In this document: positions 13,610-22,030 of the stretch, piece after piece | Position numbering within the stretch: position 1 is the first letter of the stretch | Layout: the number at the start of each line of letters is the position of its first letter | DNA from: a virus | IMG/VR virus record: IMGVR_UViG_3300037560_000238 | Coordinates: 1 to 38,434 of that record | DNA length: 38,434 nt | Direction: 5' to 3' (one strand) | Notes under the pieces: generated by a model | Told to the model about the DNA's origin: nothing | Databases searched by the model: none | The model's input: the letters and a program-made list of their open reading frames with translations, nothing else | Made by a program: the position numbers and the translations under genes

Positions 13610-16600
13610 GGCCGCCCCGACGCCTATATCCCGCTGGCCCCTTGACTGTTGACCGGTCCCGGTCTGCGACTGTAGGGGATTCTGAAACTGGAATCTGCGG
13701 GCCTCCGGATCGACCCGCTGGCGCCTTTGGATTTGCCGCCGGACGATCGTCTCCAGAGCCGAGCCTGGGGGCGGTCGTCTGTGCACGTCCCTTGACGCCA
13801 CAGTCGGCGTCGTGGGCGCTTGCAGCAGGTAGGGATCCACCCCCAGCAGATTCTCGGCCTCCTGCATCATTATCGTGCTGACCAGCTCCCCGAAGAAAGG
13901 CCGCATATCCGCCGGCATGGTCTCCAACGCCTTCTCCAGCCGCGCCACCATGTAGCGCATCTTGACGGCTCGCAAGTCCTGCGGCCGAACCTGAATGCCC
14001 CCAAAGCCCGGATAGGCTTCCATGTACTCGTCATTGATCTTCTTTGCCCGCTGCACATCATTCTGCAGCACCAGGGCCTCCAGAAAGTCCTTCCGGTAGG
14101 TCCTGATCCGATCCCTTTGTGCCAGCAGGTATTGCTCCAGCTCCCGCTCCGCCTGCAGCGAACCGATGCCCCCCGGCGGCCACCCCATTCCGTCCATGTA
14201 GATTTCAAAGGGTGTCAGGTAGCCCCGCAGCGATCCCCCTCTGGAGAAGATCGGCGCCCTCATTTTCCCATCAGACCCCCGAACTTTCAGATCATAAGCC
14301 ACCCACTCCCGTCCGATCTTCTTGGCCACCCCCGGCATCATAGAAGTCGAAAGCCGGGCGGCCGCCACTCCGCCGGGGATCGTGATCGGCAACTGATATT
14401 GCAAGTTTTTGAAGCTGCCCTGAAGCAGATCCATTACCGCCGCCCCTCCGAGCCCGATAATCGGCGGCACATAAGGCATGGGCGCGAAAGGTTGGTCCGG
14501 TGAGGGCACGGGCAGCGCCCCGAACATCAGACCCCTGGAAACATCCTGGTCGAGAAACTCCTTGGACCCCTCATAGACCAGGCCGCCCGTTAGCATCGCC
14601 CGCCCGAGCACTCCCAGGTTCTTGTCCGGCATCAGTCCGAACAAGCCCCCCCTCTGAGCCGCCGACCCGATCTCCATCGAGGTTCCAAACAGATAGTCCG
14701 CGTAACGTGCAGGGAACGTGCCGAACTGCCGCAACATCGGCCCAAAGTTCTTCAACGCCGAGGGTATCGCATGAGGCCCGGCCAGGAACTGCGTCGTCTC
14801 CACCACTCGCCTGGCAATCGGGGCCGCCTGCGCCACGGTTAAGCCCTCCTCCGCCGCCTTGGCCATAGTGCCCTCAAACGCCGTCAGCCGGACCAAACGC
14901 TCAGACGACTGAAAGAAAGCCATCATAGCGGCTGTGATGCGGTTGTAGGCCCCCTTCAGAACATTCGGTCGACGAACCGCGCCCTCCTCCCACGCCTTCG
15001 AGAGCAAGCCTCCCATCGCCTCATGGGTTAGCGGCGACCCCGCCAGACCCTCAGCCCCGAACTCCGGAAAGGCCTTGGCCATCGCCGTCTCAGACGCCAA
15101 CCCCGCCTGCCGATACTGGAAATACCGGGGAACCTTCTGCATCGTCCTCGTCAACCCCTGCGCCGTGGCCTTCGCGCCAATCAGGGGAACCGTCGTCAGC
15201 AACGTCTGCATCAAGTTGTAGGCGGAGGAGGTCACATTCATACCCAATGCGCCAACGTAGAAATGGCCCGCGATCCTCCCCTGTAGATTCCGAAAACTGA
15301 GAATCCCCCGATCCTCAACCAGCCGGGTCCTCAGCCAATCCGTCGTCTCCGCTCCGAGCAGCTTCTGCAGCCCGGAAGTATTGAGCTTCTCCGACAGCCG
15401 GTATTTCATCTCGCCGAACTGCGCCGACGCAAGGCCCTGCCGATAATTCGCCCGCCCCATTGCCATAGGGATGTAGGAGTCCCGCAGCATGGCCGCCCGG
15501 ATCTTGTTGTGCGCGAACTTCCGGGTATCCATCAAATAGCTCTGCTCCAGGCTTTCCGCCGCCCCGACGATCGCCCGACCCCTCCCCCTGACCGTCCACC
15601 CATACGCCTTAGCCAAGCTATGCACGTAGCCCTCGTAAGTCGGCAGGAACTGCATAGAGTAGGTCCGCAGTGCAGGACTGGCTTTAAGCCGCCCCTCCAG
15701 CGTAGCGATCTCTTTCGGATTCGGCAGCAAGTCCTCAATCTTCCTCAGATCCGCCGGGTCGGCCACCATCCGGCCCATCCTCCTCAGTGCATGCGGGGTA
15801 CTCACGCTCTCAGCCGCCGACAACATTTTCTTTCCGAAAGCGGACTCACCTCCCGTTCCGGATGCCACCAACCTCGCCGACTCCAGCCCATACTCCTCCA
15901 CCGTCTTGGTCGTCCGATGTGGCCAATAGTTCGGCCGTTTCGCTGCCTCCTCGATCCCGCCGGTGATGAAGCCTTCGTTCCTCAGTTGCTCCAGGAGAGC
16001 CCGCTTAGAAGCCCCGGTCTTTCCCGCCACCTGAGCAAGCAACTCCTTATCGGCGCCGGTCGCCGACCGGGCCGCCCGTGCCTTCACCGCAGCCAACCAC
16101 CGGGCTTTCGGCAACTTCAGCTCGGCCAAAGCCTGCAACAGCGCCGCCGAGTCCGCAGCCCCGATCACCTGCGTGTACATGTTGTCGAAGGCACCCCTCA
16201 TCTCCCCGGCGAGGGTCTCGAAATGTGGCTGAACCCGTGATCCCAGGCTCTTCAGTGGTTTGCCCTGCAGCCGGCGGACGAGCGCGATACCCATCCGCTC
16301 CGAAAAGTCGGCCCCGGAGTTGCCCTCGAACTTCTGGACGGCGAGACCTGCCTGAGTCAGAAAGCCGTTCCGGAAATTCTGGACGTCCCGCCCCAGCGCC
16401 TTGAAGACTTCCGGCAGTGTCGAATCACCGGCTTTGAGACCGTGGTAGATGGCGTCGAAGTTACCTGTAACTCGCATCCGGATGAAGCCGGGATTGCGAA
16501 GCAGCTCTTCCAGCTTCGGAGCAAACCGAAACAGATTCTTGGCCAGGGGAACCTGAAACCGTATCGCCAGAAGTGCCCCGAACAGGACGAGGGGATTCTC

Positions 16601-16837
16601 CACCACCCGCAGCATCTTCCCCAGAACGCCATCGCTCACCCCCCACCTGTCGGCCATTGTCTGCCGTTGAATAGGTGAAAGCGTCTCCGGCGAGACCACG
16701 GCGCGGGCTGCACCGGGAATGTCGAATCGAAGCAGATTTGCTAGAGCCAGCTTGGGGCGCTCGAACGCTCCCCCGCCGACTCGTCTCAGTCGGAAGTCTC
16801 GAAGGAAATCATCAAGTGACTGCGGTTGGTCGGCCAC
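13568..16837 (-). CDS. Large putative internal virion / DNA-ejection protein, 1089 aa
   Basis: Begins MADQPQSLDDFLRDF at a GTG, with GGGGAG 6 nt upstream. The protein is long, Ala/Leu/Arg-rich and mainly helical. Moderately hydrophobic stretches occur around IAGHFYVGALGMNV and NLMQTLLTTVPLIG, and again further on (MLTGGLVY, IIGLGGAAVMDLL). Size, composition and position at the end of the virion operon match podovirus ejection proteins, which form a trans-envelope channel for DNA entry. No lytic transglycosylase signature was found. The C-terminus is polar, with many Arg, Gln and Pro. Assigned by architecture and context, not by a catalytic motif. Confidence 0.6.
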   Translation of the reverse strand: MADQPQSLDDFLRDFRLRRVGGGAFERPKLALANLLRFDIPGAARAVVSPETLSPIQRQTMADRWGVSDGVLGKMLRVVENPLVLFGALLAIRFQVPLAKNLFRFAPKLEELLRNPGFIRMRVTGNFDAIYHGLKAGDSTLPEVFKALGRDVQNFRNGFLTQAGLAVQKFEGNSGADFSERMGIALVRRLQGKPLKSLGSRVQPHFETLAGEMRGAFDNMYTQVIGAADSAALLQALAELKLPKARWLAAVKARAARSATGADKELLAQVAGKTGASKRALLEQLRNEGFITGGIEEAAKRPNYWPHRTTKTVEEYGLESARLVASGTGGESAFGKKMLSAAESVSTPHALRRMGRMVADPADLRKIEDLLPNPKEIATLEGRLKASPALRTYSMQFLPTYEGYVHSLAKAYGWTVRGRGRAIVGAAESLEQSYLMDTRKFAHNKIRAAMLRDSYIPMAMGRANYRQGLASAQFGEMKYRLSEKLNTSGLQKLLGAETTDWLRTRLVEDRGILSFRNLQGRIAGHFYVGALGMNVTSSAYNLMQTLLTTVPLIGAKATAQGLTRTMQKVPRYFQYRQAGLASETAMAKAFPEFGAEGLAGSPLTHEAMGGLLSKAWEEGAVRRPNVLKGAYNRITAAMMAFFQSSERLVRLTAFEGTMAKAAEEGLTVAQAAPIARRVVETTQFLAGPHAIPSALKNFGPMLRQFGTFPARYADYLFGTSMEIGSAAQRGGLFGLMPDKNLGVLGRAMLTGGLVYEGSKEFLDQDVSRGLMFGALPVPSPDQPFAPMPYVPPIIGLGGAAVMDLLQGSFKNLQYQLPITIPGGVAAARLSTSMMPGVAKKIGREWVAYDLKVRGSDGKMRAPIFSRGGSLRGYLTPFEIYMDGMGWPPGGIGSLQAERELEQYLLAQRDRIRTYRKDFLEALVLQNDVQRAKKINDEYMEAYPGFGGIQVRPQDLRAVKMRYMVARLEKALETMPADMRPFFGELVSTIMMQEAENLLGVDPYLLQAPTTPTVASRDVHRRPPPGSALETIVRRQIQRRQRVDPEARRFQFQNPLQSQTGTGQQSRGQRDIGVGAALSPADTFAGFSGF

Positions 16838-16840
16838 ATG

Positions 16841-17053
16841 CTACTCCCCTAACGGGACCATGGAGCTCCGGCGACAACTGCAACAAGGAGGATGAACCGT
16901 CTCCAGAGCGGCCATGAAGTCCAGGAAGCAATCATAGCAGTAGTCCTTCTCCCAGCGCTGTTCCACCTTGGTCTCACCATAATGGCACGTTACTGCCAGG
17001 GGGTGGAGTTGATCTTTCTCAAAGAGCAAACCGCATCCGGCGCACTCAAGCAT
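16841..17053 (-). CDS. Small zinc-ribbon-like protein, 70 aa
   Basis: Begins MLECAGCGLLFEKDQ with AAGGAG 6 nt upstream. CAGC, CYDC and CCSC pairs, with His residues (LHPLAVTCHYG) between them, suggest one or two zinc sites. Its stop lies directly before the GTG of the ejection-protein gene, so the two are probably co-translated. A longer frame upstream is a shadow of the neighbouring gene. Function unknown. Confidence 0.68.
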   Translation of the reverse strand: MLECAGCGLLFEKDQLHPLAVTCHYGETKVEQRWEKDYCYDCFLDFMAALETVHPPCCSCRRSSMVPLGE

Positions 17054-17063
17054 TTGACTCTCC

Positions 17064-17828
17064 TTATCCCGGCTCAAAGCCGCCCCAGAGTTCCTTGTCA
17101 AGGACCGGCAACTCGAATTCCTGTTCCTCAGCCTCTGCCCCCGCTCCCGCAGCCGACGTAGTCCCGAAGCCTTGAAAGCCTCCGAGGAAGCCCATCGGAT
17201 CCAAATCCCATTCCGACATATCGACCTCGGAGGTTGGAAAAGCGCTTCGGACGATGTTGCCCTGAAAGATACCCTTCGCCGTCTCCGGGTCCCCCATCGC
17301 GGCAACCATCGCTTCCTGCCACTGCAACCGCACCCGGCTCATAAAGGTAGGGACATCCGAGGGGTCCGCCCCCAGAGCCTCGTAGAGCATGTCCGGGCTG
17401 ATGGTGCCCTCTGCGAGTATGTCCTGCATGGTCACGAAAGCATCATTCACCCCGCCGGGTTGCCCCGACAGCCGGATAGTTTGAGGTGCTTCCTCCGTTC
17501 CCAGCGTATAGGTGCTCGCTCCAAGATACTTTCCTGCCGACGTAGGCCTCGCGTCGATGGCTCGCCGCTTTGATAGCATCGAAGTCGGTCCCTGCACTCG
17601 TCGCGTATCAAACGCTCCGGGAAACTTGCTCCCGGCGTACTCCCAGGGCAAAGCATGGCCGAACCGATCCATTGCGAACGGAGTCATCGGGTGTTGCTTA
17701 ACCTTCTGGCCGGCCATACCTTTACCGACGCCGCCTCCCCGCTGCGAGAACGCAGACATGTTCGGCAGACTACTCTTACCTTTCCCGGTCTGCCCCATAA
17801 AAAACCGTCTCGGCCGCCTGCTAGCCAT
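17064..17828 (-). CDS. Hypothetical virion-region protein, 254 aa
   Basis: Begins MASRRPRRFFMGQTGKGKSS. The GQTGKGKSS stretch resembles a P-loop, but lacks any following strand/Walker B pair and lies in a basic, Gly/Ser-rich disordered N-terminus, so I do not call it an ATPase. The middle is polar and mixed; the C-terminus is acidic and rich in Gly/Ala (TTSAAGAGAEAEEQEF). No family recognised. Probably a minor structural or assembly protein, by position only. Confidence 0.55.
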   Translation of the reverse strand: MASRRPRRFFMGQTGKGKSSLPNMSAFSQRGGGVGKGMAGQKVKQHPMTPFAMDRFGHALPWEYAGSKFPGAFDTRRVQGPTSMLSKRRAIDARPTSAGKYLGASTYTLGTEEAPQTIRLSGQPGGVNDAFVTMQDILAEGTISPDMLYEALGADPSDVPTFMSRVRLQWQEAMVAAMGDPETAKGIFQGNIVRSAFPTSEVDMSEWDLDPMGFLGGFQGFGTTSAAGAGAEAEEQEFELPVLDKELWGGFEPG

Positions 17829-17831
17829 CGC

Positions 17832-18275
17832 CTACATCTCCGAGATCCAGTAGCGTTCATCCCGAATCGGCACCAGAATGATCGTAAGACAAGCCCCAAC
17901 CAAATTCGTATGGTTTCCAGTTTCCTTCAGGACAATCCGGTCTCCATCTGCCAGCTTCAAACTGGACTCCGTAGTGACGAGAGTGGCTGTGTAGACTGTA
18001 TCCTTCGTCAAAGCATCGCTGAACTCTGAAACCATATCCGTCCCTGCGGATTCGGCCTGTGTGCCCGTGCATTTCTTGACGAGAATCGTGCCTCCCGTTG
18101 AATTTGTGTGCCAGGCCGCTTCCACCGAAACAAGCCGATAAGCCTGATCGGCAATGAACACCGTCTGAGGCACCGCATTAATATGAGCAGCCGTGGGGAT
18201 GTGAATATTAACGACGACCATCCCCGTGCGGGCGCCGCCGCGACGGCCGACGTTCTGGTCTTTCACTTTTGCCAT
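17832..18275 (-). CDS. Beta-rich virion-region protein, tandem copy 3 of 3
   Basis: A 147-aa protein of the same type as the two genes transcribed before it. Shared landmarks: a Gly/Arg-rich start (GRRGGARTGMV), FIADQAYRLVSVEAAW, a TGT/GTD segment, TTES-LKLADGDRI and a hydrophobic end strand before YWISE. The pattern (strand, FIADQ-Y, GDR, final V-x-V-L-I-P strand) recurs in phage proteins of unknown role found among structural genes. I infer a decoration, fibre or tail accessory protein. Ribosome-binding site GGAGG lies inside the upstream gene. Confidence 0.68.
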   Translation of the reverse strand: MAKVKDQNVGRRGGARTGMVVVNIHIPTAAHINAVPQTVFIADQAYRLVSVEAAWHTNSTGGTILVKKCTGTQAESAGTDMVSEFSDALTKDTVYTATLVTTESSLKLADGDRIVLKETGNHTNLVGACLTIILVPIRDERYWISEM

Positions 18276-18278
18276 CGT

Positions 18279-18719
18279 TTAGCCCTCCGAGATCCAGTAC
18301 CTCTTGTCACCATCGGGGATCAGCCACACCACGACCACCAAGCCGACTTGATTTGTCACGGTCCCGGCAAACTCGGCCATCAGCCTGTTGCCATCCTCGA
18401 TCGTCAAGTAGGTTTCCGTCGTCGTCAGCGTGCCGGTGTTCACCGTGTCATCAGCCGTGCTCAGGTCAACCGTGCTGGCCAGAAGGTCATCACCAGACCC
18501 GACGGCCTCGGTGCCCTGGCAACGCTGGAGCTGGAATGTCCCCGAGGTGCTCGGAGCATCCCAGGCCAGTTCAACACTGTAGAGCCGATACTTCTGGTCG
18601 GCGATGAACATCGTCTGAGAGATCGTCTCGGTTGCCGTTGGGCAGTGCAGGTTGACCGGCACCATACCTTTGTGCGCCCCGGCGCGTCGGCCCAGTTGCG
18701 CGCTATTTACTTGCGCCAT
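18279..18719 (-). CDS. Beta-rich virion-region protein, tandem copy 2 of 3
   Basis: A 146-aa protein. Landmarks GRRAGAHKGMVPVNLHCP, FIADQKYRLYSVELAW, QRCQGTEAVGSGDDLL, TTTETYLTIEDGNRL and the terminal KRYWISEG align with both neighbours. It is closer to copy 3 at the ends (both end RYWISE) and to copy 1 in the middle (QRCQG-EA-GSGDDLL is shared with copy 1). It is the only copy with a long purine-rich leader, so it may be the most highly translated of the three. Confidence 0.7.
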   Translation of the reverse strand: MAQVNSAQLGRRAGAHKGMVPVNLHCPTATETISQTMFIADQKYRLYSVELAWDAPSTSGTFQLQRCQGTEAVGSGDDLLASTVDLSTADDTVNTGTLTTTETYLTIEDGNRLMAEFAGTVTNQVGLVVVVWLIPDGDKRYWISEG

Positions 18720-18725
18720 TTTTCG

Positions 18726-18751
18726 TTTCTCCTTTCCTTTTCTTTCCTTTC
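18726..18751 (-). promoter_or_regulatory. Uninterrupted 26-nt purine tract with stacked Shine-Dalgarno sequences
   Basis: The transcribed strand upstream of the 18719 start is all purine for 26 nt, with repeated AAGGA/AGGAAAG units and AAAGGAG nearest the start. Such unstructured purine leaders act as strong ribosome-loading sites in phage late genes. No promoter sequence is evident in the 39-nt gap. Confidence 0.55.
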
Positions 18752-18758
18752 GGTTGAA

Positions 18759-19193
18759 CTACGTGCGGGTGTAGTACTTGTCCGCCAACGGCATCAGGAA
18801 GACCGTCACGCACAGTCCCGCCAGAGCGTCCGTACCCGCGCTGAACTCGATACCCAGCCGGTCCCCTGCCGCGAGGATCAAGTTGGCTGGTGTGGTGCTC
18901 TGCAGAGCAGGAGTGTTCACGGTTTCGACCGTAGTGCTGACGGCCAGCGCGGCCTCCAGTAGGTCATCGCCAGACCCTGCAGCCTCAACACCCTGGCAGC
19001 GCTGAATCTGGATGGTCTCCGTCGCATCCAACGTGGCCCAGACGGCCTGGACGGACACCACCTCATAAGACTGATCGGCAATGAAGAAAATCTGGCTGAT
19101 TATCTCCGCCGCGAGTGGCATGTGATACTGCGCACACACCAATCCTTTCCGGGGGTTGTCGCCCCCCTTCAAACTCGTTCCTGTTACCGGCAT
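18759..19193 (-). CDS. Beta-rich virion-region protein, tandem copy 1 of 3
   Basis: A 144-aa protein. FIADQSYEVVSVQAVW, QRCQGVEAAGSGDDLLEAAL, LILAAGDRLGIEF and the closing VTVFLMPLADKYY align with the two following genes. The N-terminus differs most (MPVTGTSLKGGDNPRKG). Start in a TGATG overlap with the spanin-like gene upstream, so the lysis-like cluster and the structural trio are on one message. Decoration or fibre role inferred. Confidence 0.68.
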   Translation of the reverse strand: MPVTGTSLKGGDNPRKGLVCAQYHMPLAAEIISQIFFIADQSYEVVSVQAVWATLDATETIQIQRCQGVEAAGSGDDLLEAALAVSTTVETVNTPALQSTTPANLILAAGDRLGIEFSAGTDALAGLCVTVFLMPLADKYYTRT

Positions 19194-19492
19194 CAGTTAC
19201 TTCTCCTTTTCTTGAAGTATTTGCGCTTCACGAAAATCGCAGCGCCACCTAAAATAGTCATGCCGCCAAAGGCAGCATACTCCCAAAGTCCTGCACCGGG
19301 CGGAGGCATCACCGGGGCCGGCCGATTCGCCATGTCATGAACGAAATCGCCAGCCAGATCTTTCGCCCCGACCCCGACCTTCTCCAGCGCGCGGTCAACA
19401 GCATGATCGACTATCGGCTGGTAGAGGGCTGCACAGCCGGGGATCAGGCTAGTTGCTGCTGCCAGCGCTAATGTTTTCCGCCGGTTTCTCAT
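19193..19492 (-). CDS. Lipoprotein with C-terminal transmembrane anchor (unimolecular spanin candidate)
   Basis: A 99-aa protein. The N-terminus is a lipoprotein signal: basic residues (MRNRRK), hydrophobic core (LALAAATSL) and lipobox-like IPGC with Cys at 20. About 50 periplasmic residues follow, then one membrane segment (about 72-88) and a very basic tail (KRKYFKKRRSN). An outer-membrane lipid anchor at one end and an inner-membrane helix at the other is the architecture of unimolecular spanins such as T1 gp11, which fuse the two membranes in the last step of lysis. It is shorter than T1 gp11. The lipobox has Pro at -2, so acylation needs testing. It overlaps the upstream membrane gene by 44 nt. 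Confidence 0.6.
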   Translation of the reverse strand: MRNRRKTLALAAATSLIPGCAALYQPIVDHAVDRALEKVGVGAKDLAGDFVHDMANRPAPVMPPPGAGLWEYAAFGGMTILGGAAIFVKRKYFKKRRSN

Positions 19493-19760
19493 CGGCCATG
19501 AACTCCTTGACTACCTGCCATGATATGGGGTCAATCGCCACGGCAACCGCAGCTCGTTTGTCAACCTTATCCCCGTCAACGGTGTGACGCAGGACCAGGA
19601 AGTTGTCGTTGCGCATTCCGACCGACCATTCCGCGCCTCCCTCTGTGGTGGAGATACAGCCAAGGGAGACGCAAATCAGGGCAAGGCAGGCAACGACTCC
19701 GATAATCAGCCCGACGAAACTCACATCCAACAGCGTACCTTTACTTTTCGGGGACATCAC
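19449..19760 (-). CDS. N-terminally anchored membrane protein of the lysis-like cluster
   Basis: A 103-aa protein from a GTG; an ATG 3 nt later is equally possible. Short basic N-terminus (MSPKSKG), one long hydrophobic segment (about 14-34) and a soluble remainder. Cys at 35 follows SLG, which only loosely fits a lipobox, so a plain N-in membrane anchor is more likely. Its 3' end overlaps the lipoprotein gene by 44 nt in another frame, as i-spanin/o-spanin pairs often do. It could therefore be the inner-membrane partner of a two-part spanin instead of the neighbour acting alone. No coiled coil is obvious. Confidence 0.58.
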   Translation of the reverse strand: MMSPKSKGTLLDVSFVGLIIGVVACLALICVSLGCISTTEGGAEWSVGMRNDNFLVLRHTVDGDKVDKRAAVAVAIDPISWQVVKEFMADEKPAENISAGSSN

Positions 19761-19763
19761 CTT

Positions 19764-19850
19764 CTAACCTCCAAAAAGGATCACATAGATCAACTTGTAG
19801 AGCCACATCGAGATCATCTCGAAGACCTTGGTAAACAATTCCGGGGTCAT
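19764..19850 (-). CDS. Tiny hydrophobic membrane peptide, 28 aa
   Basis: An ATG frame with a near-ideal AGGAGG site 5 nt upstream. Polar N-terminus (MTPELFTKVFE), then a hydrophobic aromatic stretch (MISMWLYKLIYVILFGG) reaching the C-terminus. Its stop lies 3 nt before the start of the 103-aa membrane gene. It fits exactly between two larger genes. A very small holin-type or regulatory membrane peptide is possible. Confidence 0.5.
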   Translation of the reverse strand: MTPELFTKVFEMISMWLYKLIYVILFGG

Positions 19851-19859
19851 ACTGGCCTC

Positions 19860-20801
19860 CTATCTGCCGAGCTGCTCCAAGAGCACCTGGGCATCGACTC
19901 CTCCACCGGCCGCCGACCGCAACACTGCGGTTCCACGAGGCAGGTTTCCGGTGGTCATGGATTGTAGCTTATCGTGCAGGGCCAGGACAAGGGAGGGATC
20001 TTGCATCAGGGATTCGACGAACTCCGGCCCCATTGCCTCGATGAACTCCACAGTCTGCATTGGCCCGAACGCCGATGCTCCACCTCCACTGGCTTTTTCC
20101 AGTATCTGCTGAACTTGCTTTTTTTCCGACTGCACCTGCAACCGCTTATTGACCAGGGCATCCAGGCCCATCAGAGCGGCGAAAGGCGCGGCCCCTTTGG
20201 CAAACCTTCCGACTGAAGAAATAAACCGGCCGGCTTTCCCGACGTGGGCTGCGGCCGCTGCCCCTTTGGCCAGCCGTGGTGTGGCGCCGCCCAGGCCGAC
20301 CTCGGCTTCATAGGTCGCCATCACCTTCTGCATGTTGGAGGCCCCCGCCGAGGTCCGGATTGCGCCTGACTCGTACAGCGCCGTGGAAGTCAGGATGCCA
20401 ATCTCTCCTGTGGACCATCCGGCCTTGGCCGCATTTTTGACCATGCTGCGGATGAATTTTAACTGCCCCCCATATTTGATCGAAGCCTTCGGCGTCTCCC
20501 CCAGCAGGCTGGCCAACTCCTCGATATGGCGGATAAGGACCTTCTCCCGTGCCTTCGTAGAAGCCTTCACCAGCGACTTGGCGGATTTGGCAAGCCGTTC
20601 AAAACGCTCATGGACCACGACCTCCAGCGGACGGGTACTTTCGCCCCAGAAAGCCGCTGACATCTCCGGTATGGCCCCCGCCGGCCGCGCAGCGGAAGCC
20701 GCCAGCTCCGTCGCGTCCGGAATATCGGCTGCGACCCCCGGCCCTTCCACCAAACCTTGGGCTCTCTGCAAAACTGCTGCGGCTGTATCTCTTACCGGCA
20801 T
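19860..20801 (-). CDS. Putative internal virion protein, 313 aa
   Basis: Begins MPVRDTAAAVLQRAQG with AAGGAG upstream. Rich in Ala, Lys, Gly and Leu and mainly helical, with a weakly hydrophobic stretch (GRFAKGAAPFAALMGLDALV) near residue 210. The helices ELASLLGE and VHERFERLAKSAKSL could form coiled coils. It lies between the core virion proteins and the membrane cluster, where podoviruses encode internal core proteins. No family recognised. Confidence 0.55.
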   Translation of the reverse strand: MPVRDTAAAVLQRAQGLVEGPGVAADIPDATELAASAARPAGAIPEMSAAFWGESTRPLEVVVHERFERLAKSAKSLVKASTKAREKVLIRHIEELASLLGETPKASIKYGGQLKFIRSMVKNAAKAGWSTGEIGILTSTALYESGAIRTSAGASNMQKVMATYEAEVGLGGATPRLAKGAAAAAHVGKAGRFISSVGRFAKGAAPFAALMGLDALVNKRLQVQSEKKQVQQILEKASGGGASAFGPMQTVEFIEAMGPEFVESLMQDPSLVLALHDKLQSMTTGNLPRGTAVLRSAAGGGVDAQVLLEQLGR

Positions 20802-20815
20802 CGGTTACTCCTTCC

Positions 20816-22030
20816 TCACGGAAGCGGCTCCTCCGACTGCCCCTGCAAGATGGCTTGAGCAGCAGCGGGGGCGACAGGCCCTGTAGAGCGGAGATTCCGG
20901 GCACGCGCCTTGACCAATTCAGCAACCGCCGCCTGCTCGTCGTCCACGGGCTCTACCATCTCCGACAACGTCAAAGGCCGTCCGGCCACCGCTCTGACGG
21001 CAGTATCCATATCGGCAGCCGGATGCGCCGTCCGATATTCCAGCAGTCCTTTTTCCAGGTCGTCCAATGCTTTCCGGCGGAGATTCATCGCGGCATCCTC
21101 GAAACGGTCGGCCGCCCTTCTCGCCGACGTTTCCGCCAACCTCCGACGAGTTACCTGTGCCCGCCCCAGATGTTTGAAGGCCTCCAGCGCTTCCTGCCTC
21201 TCGCCGGCCGCCTGCAGTCCCGCTTGAGTTAAAGCCACCTCCACGGGATCAGGCCCACCTCGGCGAGTTCCGATCCGGTTGGACAGCTCCCTGGTCCAGG
21301 TGAAACTCTCATCCCCCGTGCCGACCTTGCCGGCAATGTTGGCAAGCATCGAAGCACCCCAACCGGCCCCTACCGCAGTTCCCACCGCTTGACCGGGGTG
21401 CTGGCGAATATACTGGCCTACCCTTCCCAACTGACCTCGCTGGGGAATCGGAGACACGGGCTCAGCCGGCGCAGCTCTGGAAGGCGGTGGACGCTTTCCG
21501 ATCGCAGCGGTAGGCTTCGGCTTCCCCGCCTTCTGTGTAACCCGTCCTCCCCCCCGGATAACCGTCTCGGCCTTCCGGGCGACTTCCCTGAGCTTGTCGG
21601 CTTGAACGCCCAAGTTCTTCGCCTGCGTCGCCGCCTGCGCCGTCGGCCGGGCTCCGGCAGTAGTAGCCCTGCGGCCCGCCTCCAGAGCAGCCTTCTTTAC
21701 CTGGCTGAGTTTCTCCAAAGCCTGCTCTGCTTTTCCGCTCGCCATCAGCTTACGGATGGAGGTAATGAACGCTTTGGGATTACTCAGAATTCTCCTGAGA
21801 GTCGCAGCTCCCAAGCCTCCCCCAGGAACCACAGCAGTCATCATCGCACCAAACGGCTCCAGAGCTGCCCTTTCCTCGGCTGTCGGGCCTTGGAGGAGCT
21901 TGGAGCCCATCTGGCTATAAAGATTGAGCACGGCTCCAATGGGTCCCGGCGTCCCGGCCGCTTCTCCGACCGACTCGCCCGCCGGAGCCCGGCGAGTCAG
22001 CGTCTTCGGTGTCCGTCGTCCTCTGGGCAT
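20816..22030 (-). CDS. Putative internal virion protein, 404 aa
   Basis: Starts in a TAATG overlap with the upstream gene. The N-terminus and middle are low-complexity (Pro/Ala/Arg/Gly; KPKPTAAIGKRPPPS), separated by helical segments. A Gly/Ala-rich stretch (AVGTAVGAGWGASMLANIAG, about 217-236) could be membrane-active. Composition is like internal core proteins released into the host envelope at infection. The role is inferred from position and composition only. Confidence 0.55.
   Translation of the reverse strand: MPRGRRTPKTLTRRAPAGESVGEAAGTPGPIGAVLNLYSQMGSKLLQGPTAEERAALEPFGAMMTAVVPGGGLGAATLRRILSNPKAFITSIRKLMASGKAEQALEKLSQVKKAALEAGRRATTAGARPTAQAATQAKNLGVQADKLREVARKAETVIRGGGRVTQKAGKPKPTAAIGKRPPPSRAAPAEPVSPIPQRGQLGRVGQYIRQHPGQAVGTAVGAGWGASMLANIAGKVGTGDESFTWTRELSNRIGTRRGGPDPVEVALTQAGLQAAGERQEALEAFKHLGRAQVTRRRLAETSARRAADRFEDAAMNLRRKALDDLEKGLLEYRTAHPAADMDTAVRAVAGRPLTLSEMVEPVDDEQAAVAELVKARARNLRSTGPVAPAAAQAILQGQSEEPLP

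Noticed and set aside
17054-17305. N-terminal extension of the 70-aa zinc-ribbon gene to 154 aa
   Set aside because: The extension is an Arg-rich shadow of the 254-aa gene; AAGGAG lies in front of ATG 17053.
17064-17828. P-loop-like GQTGKGKSS in the 254-aa protein
   Set aside because: It lies in a basic disordered N-terminus without a preceding strand or a Walker B motif.
18108-18962. Open frame of 284 codons antisense to two of the three paralogs
   Set aside because: Crosses two gene boundaries on the other strand and has no ribosome-binding site. The open frame follows from the GC-rich third positions of the paralogs.
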